From assembly GCA_002394165.1 (NCBI GenBank), contig DGTA01000058.1:1-42264 (forward strand): 42,264 bases of DNA. Direction: 5' to 3'. Of this stretch, positions 1 to 7,383 are shown piece by piece (positions within the stretch are counted from its first letter, which is position 1; every line of letters starts with the position of its first letter). The notes beneath the pieces are model-generated. The model was not told the origin of the DNA. It did no database searches and worked only from the letters and a program-made list of their open reading frames with translations. This DNA comes from Lachnospiraceae bacterium UBA4348. Its GTDB lineage: Bacteria > Bacillota > Clostridia > Lachnospirales > Lachnospiraceae. The position numbers and the translations under genes are program-made.

Positions 1-39
1 TTCAAGGCATATCTTGATTACTTCGGAGTGAAGTACTGA
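1..39 (+). CDS. C-terminal end of an unknown protein (cut by window edge)
   Basis: An open frame enters from the left edge and reads FKAYLDYFGVKY before a TGA at 37-39. Twelve residues are too few to assign a family. The gene is inferred only because the frame ends cleanly and a good intrinsic terminator lies about 110 bases downstream. Nothing recognisable lies between the stop and the terminator. Confidence 0.4.
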   Translation, partial: FKAYLDYFGVKY

Positions 40-147
40 TATCACACAAAACTGGAAGAAATATGCAGCGCCAGCGACAAATCGGTGTTTTCCGGCATTT
101 ATTAATTCCGGGATGACCGCAAGTTCAAATCTTGTCGAATTGACACG

Positions 148-179
148 AAAAAAGGAGTACCGAAAGGTGCTCCTTTTTT
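148..179. terminator. Bidirectional intrinsic terminator
   Basis: Fourteen-base arms (148-161 and 166-179) pair almost perfectly around a GAAA loop, with six A on the left and six T on the right, so it can act on both strands. It serves the gene entering from the left and the minus-strand YdcF-type gene ending at 210. Confidence 0.85.
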
Positions 180-209
180 GTGCCGATCTAAAGATATTAG
201 TTAATCACA

Positions 210-1241
210 TTACCTGTAGTACAGCACCAGCAGACTCAGCGCTGCCGCCAGTACCAGGATCCACCCGACCACCAGCATGAGGGCATGCTTTTTTTCGGCG
301 TGAACCGCAATATATTCCCGGATCAGAGCACTCGGCCAGTAGTAGAACGCTACATGGCTTCCGATTCCGGTACACTGAAGTCCCACTTTTCTGCAATAGC
401 GGAGCGCACGGTATACATGATAGTTGCTGGTGACAAGCGCGGTATAGTGACGCCCGCCCCTCGCTTCGATGATCTTCTTGGAATTGGCAATATTCTCAAA
501 CGTGGTCGCCGACTGGTCTTCTGCAAGAATGTGATCCGCCGGGATCCCGTTTTCGATCAGATACCTCTTCATCGCCTCAGCTTCGGAGATTTTTTCATCG
601 TCTCCCCGGCCGCCTGACGGAATCAGGTACGGCGGCGTCGGATCCTTTCGGTAGACCAGTATCGCCTTGTCAACTCTTTTAGCAAGAAGCTTTGTCAGCT
701 TTTCACCTCCGGAAAGACCGGCCCCATGAATGATGACATAGTCGAAATCCCTCTTATACGGGATCAGCATCAGAAATACCGAATAGATCATGAACATCAG
801 AAAAGAAATGGACAGGTAGATCACGGATATGCTTATAATGAACATCAGGATATTGAAAATGAAACCCACCTGCGAATGTTTACCGAAACTGTTGTACGCC
901 TGCTGCCGGAAGTAAAAAACAAACGTGGCCACCTCCCCGGCTCCAACGATCAGGCCCAGCACCAGTGAAAGCAGGTGGGCCAGGGAAATCCCTTCTTTCC
1001 AGATCGTGATCACACCATTCCAGATCAAAAACACCGGCACCAGCAGAAGCGCAAAAAACACAATGAGCAGCACCATCGTGAATATCCGGCTGCCAGCCAG
1101 AAGGAGAAGTCCCTCCGCGGACATGATCAGGGCGGCAAACAGGAGCAGACAGTTGCGGTAGCGGCTCCTGTCCCGGTTAAATGCATAAATAAACAGCCCG
1201 CATACGATGATGGTGGCTGCATAAAAAAGATAGCGTACCAT
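210..1241 (-). CDS. YdcF/SanA-type (DUF218) membrane protein
   Basis: The first ~165 residues hold about five hydrophobic segments. A DUF218 domain follows (roughly 166-320): VIIHGAGLSGG opens its Rossmann-like core, then YLIPSGGRGDDEKISEAEAM, an acidic-residue loop, and TSNYHVYRALRYCRK, the typical YdcF pattern of SGG, E-A-M and SNxxHxxRA. Family members (ElyC, SanA, YdcF) are linked to cell-envelope polysaccharide metabolism and barrier function, but no reaction is established. The ATG is preceded at 8 bases by GGGGAAG. The length of 343 residues fits the long, multi-pass members common in Clostridia. It stands alone on the minus strand and ends at the terminator at 148-179. The family is sure; the function is not. 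Confidence 0.85.
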   Translation of the reverse strand: MVRYLFYAATIIVCGLFIYAFNRDRSRYRNCLLLFAALIMSAEGLLLLAGSRIFTMVLLIVFFALLLVPVFLIWNGVITIWKEGISLAHLLSLVLGLIVGAGEVATFVFYFRQQAYNSFGKHSQVGFIFNILMFIISISVIYLSISFLMFMIYSVFLMLIPYKRDFDYVIIHGAGLSGGEKLTKLLAKRVDKAILVYRKDPTPPYLIPSGGRGDDEKISEAEAMKRYLIENGIPADHILAEDQSATTFENIANSKKIIEARGGRHYTALVTSNYHVYRALRYCRKVGLQCTGIGSHVAFYYWPSALIREYIAVHAEKKHALMLVVGWILVLAAALSLLVLYYR

Positions 1242-1340
1242 CTGATTCTTCCCCCTGTGTTCTTCTCTACGACAGGATACCCAATCTGGAGAACAAATTC
1301 AATCGTTTTTCCCGTGCCGGGCAGATTATTCTTGACTTAT

Positions 1341-1564
1341 ATGCATGGACGGCTACCGTCGGCGAAAAAGGACAGATCGTAATACCGAAACAGGCCCGGG
1401 ATATCTTTGGGATCAAACCCGGAGAAACTATATTGCTCCTTGGTGACGAGAACTGCGGGATCGCCATTCCTCCGAAGGGGGCATTTGCGGAATTGTTCGC
1501 GGCAGCATTCCAGGATCAGACAAGGAACGCTCTCTTGACAAAAGGTGCTTTTATGCTATATTAA
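1341..1564 (+). pseudogene. AbrB/MazE/SpoVT-type DNA-binding protein, frameshifted
   Basis: From 1343 the frame reads AWTATVGEKGQIVIPKQARD and continues into FGIKPGETILLLGDEN, the swapped-hairpin AbrB fold with its G-Q-I-V-I-P core. It then passes through an IPPKGAFAELF segment to TAA at 1562. No ATG exists in that frame upstream of the domain. An ATG at 1341 is in a different frame; one missing base near 1347 would give M-H-G-T-A-T-V-G-E-K, a normal start for this family. I therefore read it as a single-base frameshift in a small transcriptional regulator. A non-ATG start further upstream cannot be excluded because the frame stays open. The promoter of the next gene lies inside its 3' end. 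Confidence 0.6.
1535..1562 (+). promoter_or_regulatory. Sigma-70 promoter for the riboswitch/permease unit
   Basis: The -35 TTGACA (1535-1540) is exact and the -10 TATATT (1557-1562) matches five of six bases, with a 16-base spacer. Transcription would begin near 1569, at the 5' edge of the riboswitch. The promoter overlaps the last codons of the broken AbrB gene. Confidence 0.8.
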
Positions 1565-1566
1565 AT

Positions 1567-1660
1567 CAGGTATCAGGGAGTAGCTGGCGCAGAGGCGCAA
1601 CATATTCCGTCAGTACGGGAGTGATCCCCGGGATCTGTTCGAAGCAGCAAGACTTTTACC
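1567..1660 (+). promoter_or_regulatory. yybP-ykoY-like manganese riboswitch
   Basis: Conserved yybP-ykoY elements appear in the right order: GGGAGTAGC (1576-1584), CAACATA (1598-1604), CCGTCAGTACGG (1607-1618) and, closing the basal stem, AGCAAGAC (1646-1653). In the known Mn2+ aptamer GGGGAGUAGC and AGCAAGACC face each other across the basal stem, as they can here (AGGTATCAGGGAG against GACTTTTACC, imperfect). The closing strand of that stem overlaps the left arm of the following terminator. The two folds therefore exclude each other, as expected of a transcriptional ON switch at high Mn2+. Recognition is by motif memory; no covariance search was run. Confidence 0.8.
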
Positions 1661-1690
1661 ACAGCTTAAGTTGTGGTAAAAGTTTTTTTT
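1652..1690 (+). terminator. Riboswitch expression-platform terminator
   Basis: Perfect 12-base arms, ACTTTTACCACA (1652-1663) and its complement (1672-1683), run straight into eight T. It stands between the aptamer and the permease start, and its left arm overlaps the aptamer's closing strand. Confidence 0.9.
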
Positions 1691-1718
1691 GTTGTCTGGG
1701 AAAAGAAGGAGGAGAGAG

Positions 1719-2984
1719 ATGAAGATTTTTGCCTTGGTCTTGTTTGCTCTGATGTATGTCCTGATGATCGCCAAGCCAAAATACAGGCCGTTTTATGCAC
1801 TGGCAGTGGCGGTGATCTTTCTGGTTTCAGGCATTTTGCCGCTCAGGGATCTGGCATCGACGATCAACTGGAATGTCCTGCTGATGATAGCCGGAACAAT
1901 GATCATCGTTTATTACTTCATTGATTCTCGTATGCCGAACCTTCTGGCAGATATTCTGCTGGGAAAATCCAGGAACGTCATGTGGGTGACCATACTGATG
2001 TCGCTGTTTGCCGGTGTGATCTCGGCTTTCATCGATAATGTTGCGACTGTACTGATGGTTGCCCCTGTAGGAATGGCTGTCTGCAAAAAGCTGAAGATGA
2101 ATCCTGTAGGGATGATCCTTTCCATTGCGGTGTCTTCTAATCTGCAGGGCGCCGCGACACTTGTCGGGGATACCACATCCATCATGCTGGGCGACTACGC
2201 GAACATGAATTTCATGGATTTCTTCTGGATGAGCGGGCGGCCGGGCATCTTCTTTGCCGTAGAGCTCGGAGCGCTTGCCACCATCCCTGTTATGATGTTC
2301 TTGTTCCGCAAAGACAAGGCTCCGGTTTCATCAACTGAGAGAACTGCTGTCAGCAACTATGTACCGACGATCATGCTGCTTCTTATGGTTGCGGCCCTGA
2401 TCACGGCTTCATTCATTCCGGATACACCGCAGATGATAAACGGCATTATATGCTGCGTACTGGCAATGGTTACGATCCTGATCGATCTTTTCCGGGAGAA
2501 AAAGGGGCACAATGCCATTGCAGCTCTGAAAAACCTGGATTTTGAAACGCTGGGGCTTCTGACGGGCTTGTTTGTCGTGATCGGCGGACTGACGAAGGCC
2601 GGGATCATCGATGATTTTGCAGGCCTGATCGTTAAATTCGGCGGCAATAATATTTTCCTGTTATATACGATCGTAGTCTGGGGGTCAGTGTTAATATCGG
2701 CATTCGTCGATAATATTCCGTATGTGGCGACGATGCTGCCTGTCCTGACAGCGGTAACGGCTGCGCTCGGAATCGATCCGCACCTGCTGTATTTCGGATT
2801 GCTCTCAGGGGCCACCCTGGGCGGCAATATTACCCCGATTGGCGCTTCGGCTAACATTACCGCCGTGGGACTGCTCCGAAAAGAAGGATATCAGGTCTCG
2901 TTTGCGGAGTTTATGCGGATAGGTCTTCCCTACACCTTAGTGGCTGTGATGACCGGATATCTGTACTTCTGGTTTATCTGGTAA
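1719..2984 (+). CDS. ArsB/NhaD-type (ion transporter superfamily) permease
   Basis: A 421-residue integral membrane protein with about 11 hydrophobic segments. It carries the two inverted-repeat signatures of this superfamily: SAFIDNVATVLMVAPVG in the first half and SAFVDNIPYVATMLPV in the second. GGNITPIGASANI near the C-terminus matches the ArsB/SLC13 G-N-x-T-x-I-G-A-S-A-N motif. The start at 1719 is chosen for AAGGAGGAGAG five bases or so upstream; an in-frame start at 1689 would fall in the terminator. Relatives move arsenite, dicarboxylates, or Na+/H+. The manganese-type riboswitch in the leader suggests a role in Mn2+ export or in relieving a metal-linked ion imbalance; this is inference. 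It is a single-gene unit. Confidence 0.85.
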   Translation: MKIFALVLFALMYVLMIAKPKYRPFYALAVAVIFLVSGILPLRDLASTINWNVLLMIAGTMIIVYYFIDSRMPNLLADILLGKSRNVMWVTILMSLFAGVISAFIDNVATVLMVAPVGMAVCKKLKMNPVGMILSIAVSSNLQGAATLVGDTTSIMLGDYANMNFMDFFWMSGRPGIFFAVELGALATIPVMMFLFRKDKAPVSSTERTAVSNYVPTIMLLLMVAALITASFIPDTPQMINGIICCVLAMVTILIDLFREKKGHNAIAALKNLDFETLGLLTGLFVVIGGLTKAGIIDDFAGLIVKFGGNNIFLLYTIVVWGSVLISAFVDNIPYVATMLPVLTAVTAALGIDPHLLYFGLLSGATLGGNITPIGASANITAVGLLRKEGYQVSFAEFMRIGLPYTLVAVMTGYLYFWFIW

Positions 2985-3033
2985 TGGATATATGTTCCGG
3001 AGGAATGCCGCATAGTTTCCGGCAGTGGTGTGC

Positions 3034-3425
3034 TCACAGAAAGAGCGATCCCAGGAACAGGGTGCCGTTTCCGAGAGGCAGGAAGATTCTTGCAGGGATC
3101 CGGTGCAGCTGTTCAAAGACCTCGTAGATGTAGGTCTTGGTGCCTTCGTAGAAGAAGGGGTTATATACGTGGTTGCAGTAGTATTTCCCTTCATCAGCCA
3201 CCTTTGCCCTGCACACCTGTGCACAGTGGTCGCGGCTGCCACGCTGTTTCCCGCATTCCCGCTCGAATCCTGGACCACGCTGTCGATGCCGATCGACTTG
3301 CAGTGGCTGACTAAGACAGCTGCGCCGCGGTCTTTGAAGGAGAGGGTCGGCATGAAGTAGTCCATCTTCAGGAGGAGATCCTTGTCGAAACGGACAACAG
3401 GCGTCATCCCCTCGCCCATGGTGAC
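3034..3425 (-). pseudogene. Threonine synthase-like remnant
   Basis: On the minus strand from 3425 the frame reads VTMGEGMTPVVRFDKD, then MPTLSFKDRGAAVLVSH (the PLP-lysine S-F-K-D-R-G motif) and DSSGNAGNSVAAA (phosphate-binding loop), all typical of threonine synthase-like fold-type II PLP enzymes. About 45 residues then appear to be missing. The homology resumes in another frame (3216 to 3034) with CRAKVADEGKYYCNHVYNPF, then YEGTKTYIYEVFEQL and LPLGNGTLFLG. The rest of the C-terminal half is absent and an in-frame TAA precedes VTMGEG, so the N-terminus is cut too. The gene is dead: an internal deletion with frameshift, truncated at both ends. Confidence 0.85.
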
Positions 3426-3638
3426 TTATATCCCGGTATCAGGGTTGAAATCATGGAGGAATCATATTATTCTCTCAGAGATCACATTCTTCGGAGGAGA
3501 AGGAACGGTATCTGACGAAGGCCATGCAGATTTTTATCAGAACTGCGCAGGAGATCGCGAAGATGACCGGATTTTGATCCGTATATGGATAGAGACGGGG
3601 GTGATGCCTCCGGAGAAGATATGATTGGAGGAAATAAT
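3426..3638. other. Decayed intergenic region
   Basis: About 210 bases between the threonine synthase remnant and the TlpA-type gene. On the plus strand an open stretch at 3482-3577 reads SHSSEEKERYLTKAMQIFIR, then TAQEIAKMTGF and stop, which resembles the last helix of a LysR-type regulator; the match is weak. A second short frame (M-E-E-S-Y-Y-S-L-R-D-H, from about 3451) breaks quickly. A ribosome binding site TTGGAGG at about 3626 belongs to the next gene. I see no convincing promoter. Confidence 0.35.
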
Positions 3639-4436
3639 ATGAAAAAAATGATACTGGCTGTTGCAGCGGCGTCCATGATGCTTTCCTGCCAGAGTGTGAT
3701 GGCAGAGGAAGCGCAGGTCCTCAGCTTTGAGACGACCGATATTGACGGCAATTCCGTCACGAGCGAAGACCTGTTCAAGGACAACAAAATCACCATGGTC
3801 AATCTCTGGGGAACATGGTGCCCCAACTGTGTCGATGAGATGGAGGAGCTTGCGAAGATCCATACCAGCCTGCAGGAAAAGGACTGCGGGATAGTCGGCA
3901 TAGAGTGGGAGGAGCGCCCGATCGATGCCATGGCGGATGAGATTCACGATTTTATGGAAGATAAGGGCATGAACTATCCGAACGTTATCTGGCCCGAGGA
4001 CAATGACATTCTCGGTAAGGTAATGGGCTTCCCTACCACCTTCTTTGTGGACAGTACGGGAAAGATCCTGACCGATCCCATTATCGGGGCACAGGTCGAC
4101 GAGTATGAAAAAACGGTCGACGAGCTTCTGGCCAATGAGACTGAAGCGGAGACGGATGGCGGAGCGGAGCCGGAAGAAAGCACGGAGTATCGTGTCATCG
4201 TCAGCGATCCGGACGGCAATCCCGTTGAAGGGGCCATGATCCAGTTCTGCGATGAAGTCTCCTGTACTTTCCAGACGACGGATGCGAACGGCGCTGCCGT
4301 ATTCGGCGTCGCGGAACAGAAGGTTTATGAAGTGCATGTCCTTCAGGCGCCGGAGGGTTTTGAGCCGGACGAGAACGTATACAAGACCCCGGACACTTTT
4401 TCGGACGTGAAGATTGTCCTGGAGAAGGCGCAGTGA
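3639..4436 (+). CDS. Secreted TlpA/ResA-type thioredoxin with C-terminal CnaB-like domain
   Basis: Residues 1-22 form a signal peptide ending V-M-A before EEA. Residues 25-165 are a thioredoxin-like fold with the redox motif WCPNC (Cys61, Cys64) and the cis-proline loop GFPTTFFVD (130-138). An acidic linker (165-183) leads to a beta-sandwich-like tail (184-262) beginning YRVIVSDPDGNPVEGAMIQF and containing TTDANGAAVF, the pattern of CnaB/prealbumin-like repeats. That tail has its own cysteine pair (204, 209). It should act outside the membrane as a thiol-disulfide enzyme. The start is set by TTGGAGG upstream; an in-frame ATG 54 bases earlier lacks a site. It heads an operon with two membrane redox genes that probably exchange electrons with it. 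Confidence 0.85.
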   Translation: MKKMILAVAAASMMLSCQSVMAEEAQVLSFETTDIDGNSVTSEDLFKDNKITMVNLWGTWCPNCVDEMEELAKIHTSLQEKDCGIVGIEWEERPIDAMADEIHDFMEDKGMNYPNVIWPEDNDILGKVMGFPTTFFVDSTGKILTDPIIGAQVDEYEKTVDELLANETEAETDGGAEPEESTEYRVIVSDPDGNPVEGAMIQFCDEVSCTFQTTDANGAAVFGVAEQKVYEVHVLQAPEGFEPDENVYKTPDTFSDVKIVLEKAQ

Positions 4437-4460
4437 CCGTGTAATGTGAGGGAACAGACA

Positions 4461-5225
4461 TTGACAAAAGGTAAAGTATATCTCTGGCTTCAGGCAGCGG
4501 CCTGTATCGCGCTGGCTGCATTTTTGTCATTTTCGGCGGTCGGGATCTTCAGGGAGGGCTCGGCCAGAAAAGCGGAGAATCCCACGGAGAGTATTTACAC
4601 GCCGCAGGATACGGCGGATAAGCTCGTGCAGGCTGCACCGCTGGCCCTTGCCGGAGCGGCCCTGCTGATCACGGGACTGGCGCTGGGACTGAAGGATGAA
4701 AATGCCGAAAAACCGGTGAAGGATGCTTCTTTGAAGCGCGATCTGCTCTCGGCACGCGTCATCCATCCTTCCGGGGCCATGATCGCCGAGCAGCGGACAC
4801 AAAAAAGGCTGAAATGGATCGGAGGGGGCCTGTTTTTACTCTGCATGGTGCCTGTGCTGGTATACCTCCTGCAGCCGGCGCATTTTCCGCCGGATGACCT
4901 GGAGGGCATGTTCTTCGGGCTGATGAAGGTTTTCCTGCCCTGGACCGCCGCGGGACTTGGCGCCCTGTCGGTGACTTCCGTGCTGAGCGAAAAGAGCGTC
5001 CTGAAAGAGATCCGGGCTGCCGAGGAGCAGCTTAAGGAGGAAAAGGAAGAGGGCAGCGCGGCGGCGGCCGGAGAGGTTGGCCCGGCGGGAAAAAAGGGAA
5101 TGCTGCAGGCTGCCTTGATCATTGCGGCGATCGTCTTTATCATTGCGGGCGTATTGAACGGAAGTGCGCGCGATGTGCTGTATAAGGCGGTCACCATCTG
5201 TACGGAGTGTGTTGGTCTTGGATAA
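4461..5225 (+). CDS. Membrane protein with CD1871A-type CXXC C-terminus
   Basis: About 254 residues with four predicted membrane segments: one near the start, one at about 60-75, a pair in the middle (LFLLCMVPVLVYLL and the stretch around FFGLMKVFLPWTAAGLGAL), and a last one IIAAIVFIIAGVLNG. It ends AVTICTECVGLG. The final segment plus I-C-x-E-C-x-G-L/I-G closely matches the tiny CD1871A-family proteins of clostridia, here carried as the tail of a larger protein. A charged coiled-coil-like stretch (EEQLKEEKEEG) precedes it. I prefer the TTG at 4461 because GAGGGAA sits 7-10 bases upstream; GTG at 4446 is an in-frame alternative. It overlaps closely with its neighbours: 25 bases after the thioredoxin gene and 5 before the polyferredoxin. 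A role in transmembrane thiol or electron transfer is inferred from position. Confidence 0.7.
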   Translation: MTKGKVYLWLQAAACIALAAFLSFSAVGIFREGSARKAENPTESIYTPQDTADKLVQAAPLALAGAALLITGLALGLKDENAEKPVKDASLKRDLLSARVIHPSGAMIAEQRTQKRLKWIGGGLFLLCMVPVLVYLLQPAHFPPDDLEGMFFGLMKVFLPWTAAGLGALSVTSVLSEKSVLKEIRAAEEQLKEEKEEGSAAAAGEVGPAGKKGMLQAALIIAAIVFIIAGVLNGSARDVLYKAVTICTECVGLG

Positions 5226-5229
5226 TTCG

Positions 5230-6696
5230 ATGAAAATCAGCTGGTGGCAGGCGCATAAGCCGACGACCCGCCGCCTTGTCCAGTTATATTCGGCTCTCCT
5301 GCACAATGCCTATTTAAAGGGCTTTATCACCGGCAGGATCTACACGGGCAATGCGAAGTATGCCTGCGTCCCCGGGTTCAACTGCTATTCTTGTCCCGGC
5401 GCGGCAGGTTCGTGCCCGCTCGGATCCATACAGAACGCGCTGGCCTCAGCCGGTCACCGGGCTGGATGGTATGTGCTGGGGATCATCCTGCTTTACGGCG
5501 TGATCCTGGGCCGGACGGTCTGCGGCTGGCTTTGTCCGCTGGGCCTGATCCAGGAGCTGCTGCATAAGATCCCGACGCCGAAGATCAGAAAAAGCCGTGT
5601 CACCAGGGCTGTGTCGTGGCTCAAGTATGTCATCCTGGCTGTTTTTGTGATCGCGCTGCCCCTGATCTACGGGCTGCGCTTTCAGGTTCCGCTGCCGGCT
5701 TTCTGCAAATACATCTGCCCGGCAGGCACCTTTGAAGGTGCGGTGGGGCATCTGGCCAATCCTGCCAATGTCTCTTACTACAGCATGCTGGGCGTGCTGT
5801 TCACCCGCAAGTTCGTCATCATGCTGGTGATCGGTCTTGCCTGTATCTTCTGCTATCGCAGCTTCTGCCGTTTTATATGTCCGCTGGGGGCGATCTACGG
5901 CCTGTTTAACCGCTTCAACGTCATCGGCGTTAAAGTGGATGCGGACCGCTGTAATCACTGCGGCGCATGTGTACGGCATTGCGGCATGGATGTGCGCTGC
6001 GTGGGAGACCACGAGTGCATCAACTGCGGTAAGTGCATGGATGTATGCAGCCAGGGGGCGATCTCCATCAAGGCCGGACGGATCACCCTGAAGGTTCCCG
6101 CAGCGGGATGTGCGGGTGATCCGCCGGATGCACCGGCAAAGCGCCGGAAACTTGGACGGACCATCTGGGGAGCGGCGCTGGCGCTGCTGTGCTTTGCACT
6201 CGTGTGGTTCAATTTCCTGGATCCCGCTGCCAAAACAGCGCCTGCAGAAAGCTATGCGAGCGAAGCGCCCGTCGGTCATGAGACCGGCCAGCAGCTGGAG
6301 GATTTTACGCTGCAGTGCTATGACGGAAGCCAGTTCCATCTGGCGGATACACGCGGCAAGGTCACCTTCATCAATTTCTGGGCGACCTACTGCACCCCCT
6401 GTGTCCATGAACTGCCTTATTTCAGTGAGCTGTATAAGGAACATGGGGATGATATCGCCATGGTCGCCGTTCACTCAAAATTAGTGACGGATGATCCGGT
6501 CCAGTTCCTTGCGGACAAAGACTTCTCCATGCCCTTTGCGACAGATACCGATGATGCGGTGATGAACATAGTCGGCGGCACCGGCACGCTTCCGCAGACC
6601 GTCGTCCTGAATCGGAAAGGCGAGGTCGTATACAACCAGGCGGGTTCCGTCACACCGGAGGTGCTGGCGGCACTGTACGACGAAGCATCTCAATAA
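5230..6696 (+). CDS. NapH-like polyferredoxin fused to TlpA-type thioredoxin
   Basis: A 488-residue fusion. The N-terminal membrane part has four or five segments and the paired C-x3-C-P motifs of NapH/NosR/CcoG-type proteins: NCYSCPGAAGSCP (52-63), CGWLCPLG (99), CKYICPAG (159) and CRFICPLG (213). Two 4Fe-4S motifs follow: CNHCGACVRHC (241-251) and CINCGKCMDVC (263-273). After another membrane segment (about 312-330) comes a TlpA-type thioredoxin domain with WATYCTPC (Cys388, Cys391) and GTLPQTVVL as its cis-proline loop. It would carry electrons from the cytoplasm across the membrane to thiols. ATG at 5230 is the conservative start; TTG at 5218 has GGAG ten bases upstream and may be the real one. 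Confidence 0.85.
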   Translation: MKISWWQAHKPTTRRLVQLYSALLHNAYLKGFITGRIYTGNAKYACVPGFNCYSCPGAAGSCPLGSIQNALASAGHRAGWYVLGIILLYGVILGRTVCGWLCPLGLIQELLHKIPTPKIRKSRVTRAVSWLKYVILAVFVIALPLIYGLRFQVPLPAFCKYICPAGTFEGAVGHLANPANVSYYSMLGVLFTRKFVIMLVIGLACIFCYRSFCRFICPLGAIYGLFNRFNVIGVKVDADRCNHCGACVRHCGMDVRCVGDHECINCGKCMDVCSQGAISIKAGRITLKVPAAGCAGDPPDAPAKRRKLGRTIWGAALALLCFALVWFNFLDPAAKTAPAESYASEAPVGHETGQQLEDFTLQCYDGSQFHLADTRGKVTFINFWATYCTPCVHELPYFSELYKEHGDDIAMVAVHSKLVTDDPVQFLADKDFSMPFATDTDDAVMNIVGGTGTLPQTVVLNRKGEVVYNQAGSVTPEVLAALYDEASQ

Positions 6697-6710
6697 AAAA
6701 GGAATGCAAC

Positions 6711-6766
6711 AAAAAAGGGGTCTGACCCTTTTCGCACTTCAACGTACGAAAAGGGTCAGACCCCTT
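6711..6766 (-). terminator. 20-bp perfect palindrome, minus-strand terminator
   Basis: Perfect 20-base arms at 6715-6734 and 6747-6766 around a 12-base loop, with the core GGGTCTGACCC. Six A at 6711-6716 give a U-run on the minus strand, so it can end the small membrane-protein operon. The core belongs to the GGGGTCAGACCCC type of short palindrome seen scattered in many bacterial genomes. Confidence 0.8.
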
Positions 6767-6773
6767 CCGGTTG

Positions 6774-7043
6774 TCAGGATGCCATTCCGCTGCAGAAGAT
6801 GGATACGGACATGGCGATGAAGGAAATGCAAAAGGCCAGGATGGCCGGCAGATTATTTCCTCTGTCTTTTACCGCTGCCAGGGAGAGAAGAAAGCATATA
6901 AACGATAAAAGTGAGCCCGGGCTGAAGGTGTCTGCAAAGGGCGTCGGCATCTTGATGCCGAGGACCAGTCCGATCAGGGACACTGCGATGCAGGCAAACG
7001 CCAGTATATTCTTTGTGCTGTCAGAACTTGTTTTCTGATTCAT
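6774..7043 (-). CDS. Small membrane protein, unknown
   Basis: Eighty-nine residues with about three hydrophobic helices (ILAFACIAVSLIGLVLG, SLLSFICFLLSLAAV, ILAFCISFIAMSVSIF) and short polar loops. The start codon overlaps the stop of the upstream gene (ATGA) and GGTGG lies about 8 bases before it, which points to translational coupling. It resembles the short DUF4190-like three-helix proteins of Firmicutes, but I do not claim a family. It ends just before the palindromic terminator at 6711-6766. Confidence 0.6.
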   Translation of the reverse strand: MNQKTSSDSTKNILAFACIAVSLIGLVLGIKMPTPFADTFSPGSLLSFICFLLSLAAVKDRGNNLPAILAFCISFIAMSVSIFCSGMAS

Positions 7044-7186
7044 TTTGTATTTCCACCATTCCCTTTCCCAGATCCGTCTGTATTCTCAGAGCTGTTTCCA
7101 CCGCTCTTTTTACCGAGCATCCACATGGCAGCCGTGGCCGCTGCGGCAATCAGTATGCATACGAAGGCTGCAACATTCATCAACAT
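7040..7186 (-). CDS. Small single-pass membrane protein, unknown
   Basis: Forty-eight residues: a hydrophobic helix (about 4-23) followed by KKSGGNSSENTDGSGKGNGG, a glycine/serine/asparagine-rich tail that looks flexible and exposed. AGGAGG lies about 7 bases before the chosen ATG (complement of 7184-7186). The longer in-frame reading to 7243 would put that ribosome binding site inside the gene. It is coupled to the downstream three-helix protein by a four-base overlap, so the two are probably made together. Confidence 0.55.
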   Translation of the reverse strand: MLMNVAAFVCILIAAAATAAMWMLGKKSGGNSSENTDGSGKGNGGNTK

Positions 7187-7316
7187 ATATGTTCCTCCTG
7201 TGTTCTGTAATTTGGGGAAGCCGTCTGGTCGGCGCTTCCGCAAAACACAGGGATAATTGTACCCCTCAGGGGCGCTAAACGGGCGTTCAGAGAAATCGGA
7301 GGACTGTTAACGGGCT

Positions 7317-7345
7317 ATTAAAAAACTGCCGGACGATGCCGGCAG
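7317..7345 (-). terminator. Intrinsic terminator after kdpE
   Basis: CTGCCGG (7326-7332) pairs with CCGGCAG (7339-7345) around a six-base loop; on the minus strand it is followed by TTTTTTAAT. The rest of the gap 7187-7383 holds the AGGAGG of the small membrane gene, a CCCCTCAGGGG palindrome (7262-7272) and a possible minus-strand -10 TACAAT close to it. Confidence 0.85.
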
Positions 7346-7383
7346 TCTTAACGGGTCTTAACGATCGATCTGATATGGTTGTT

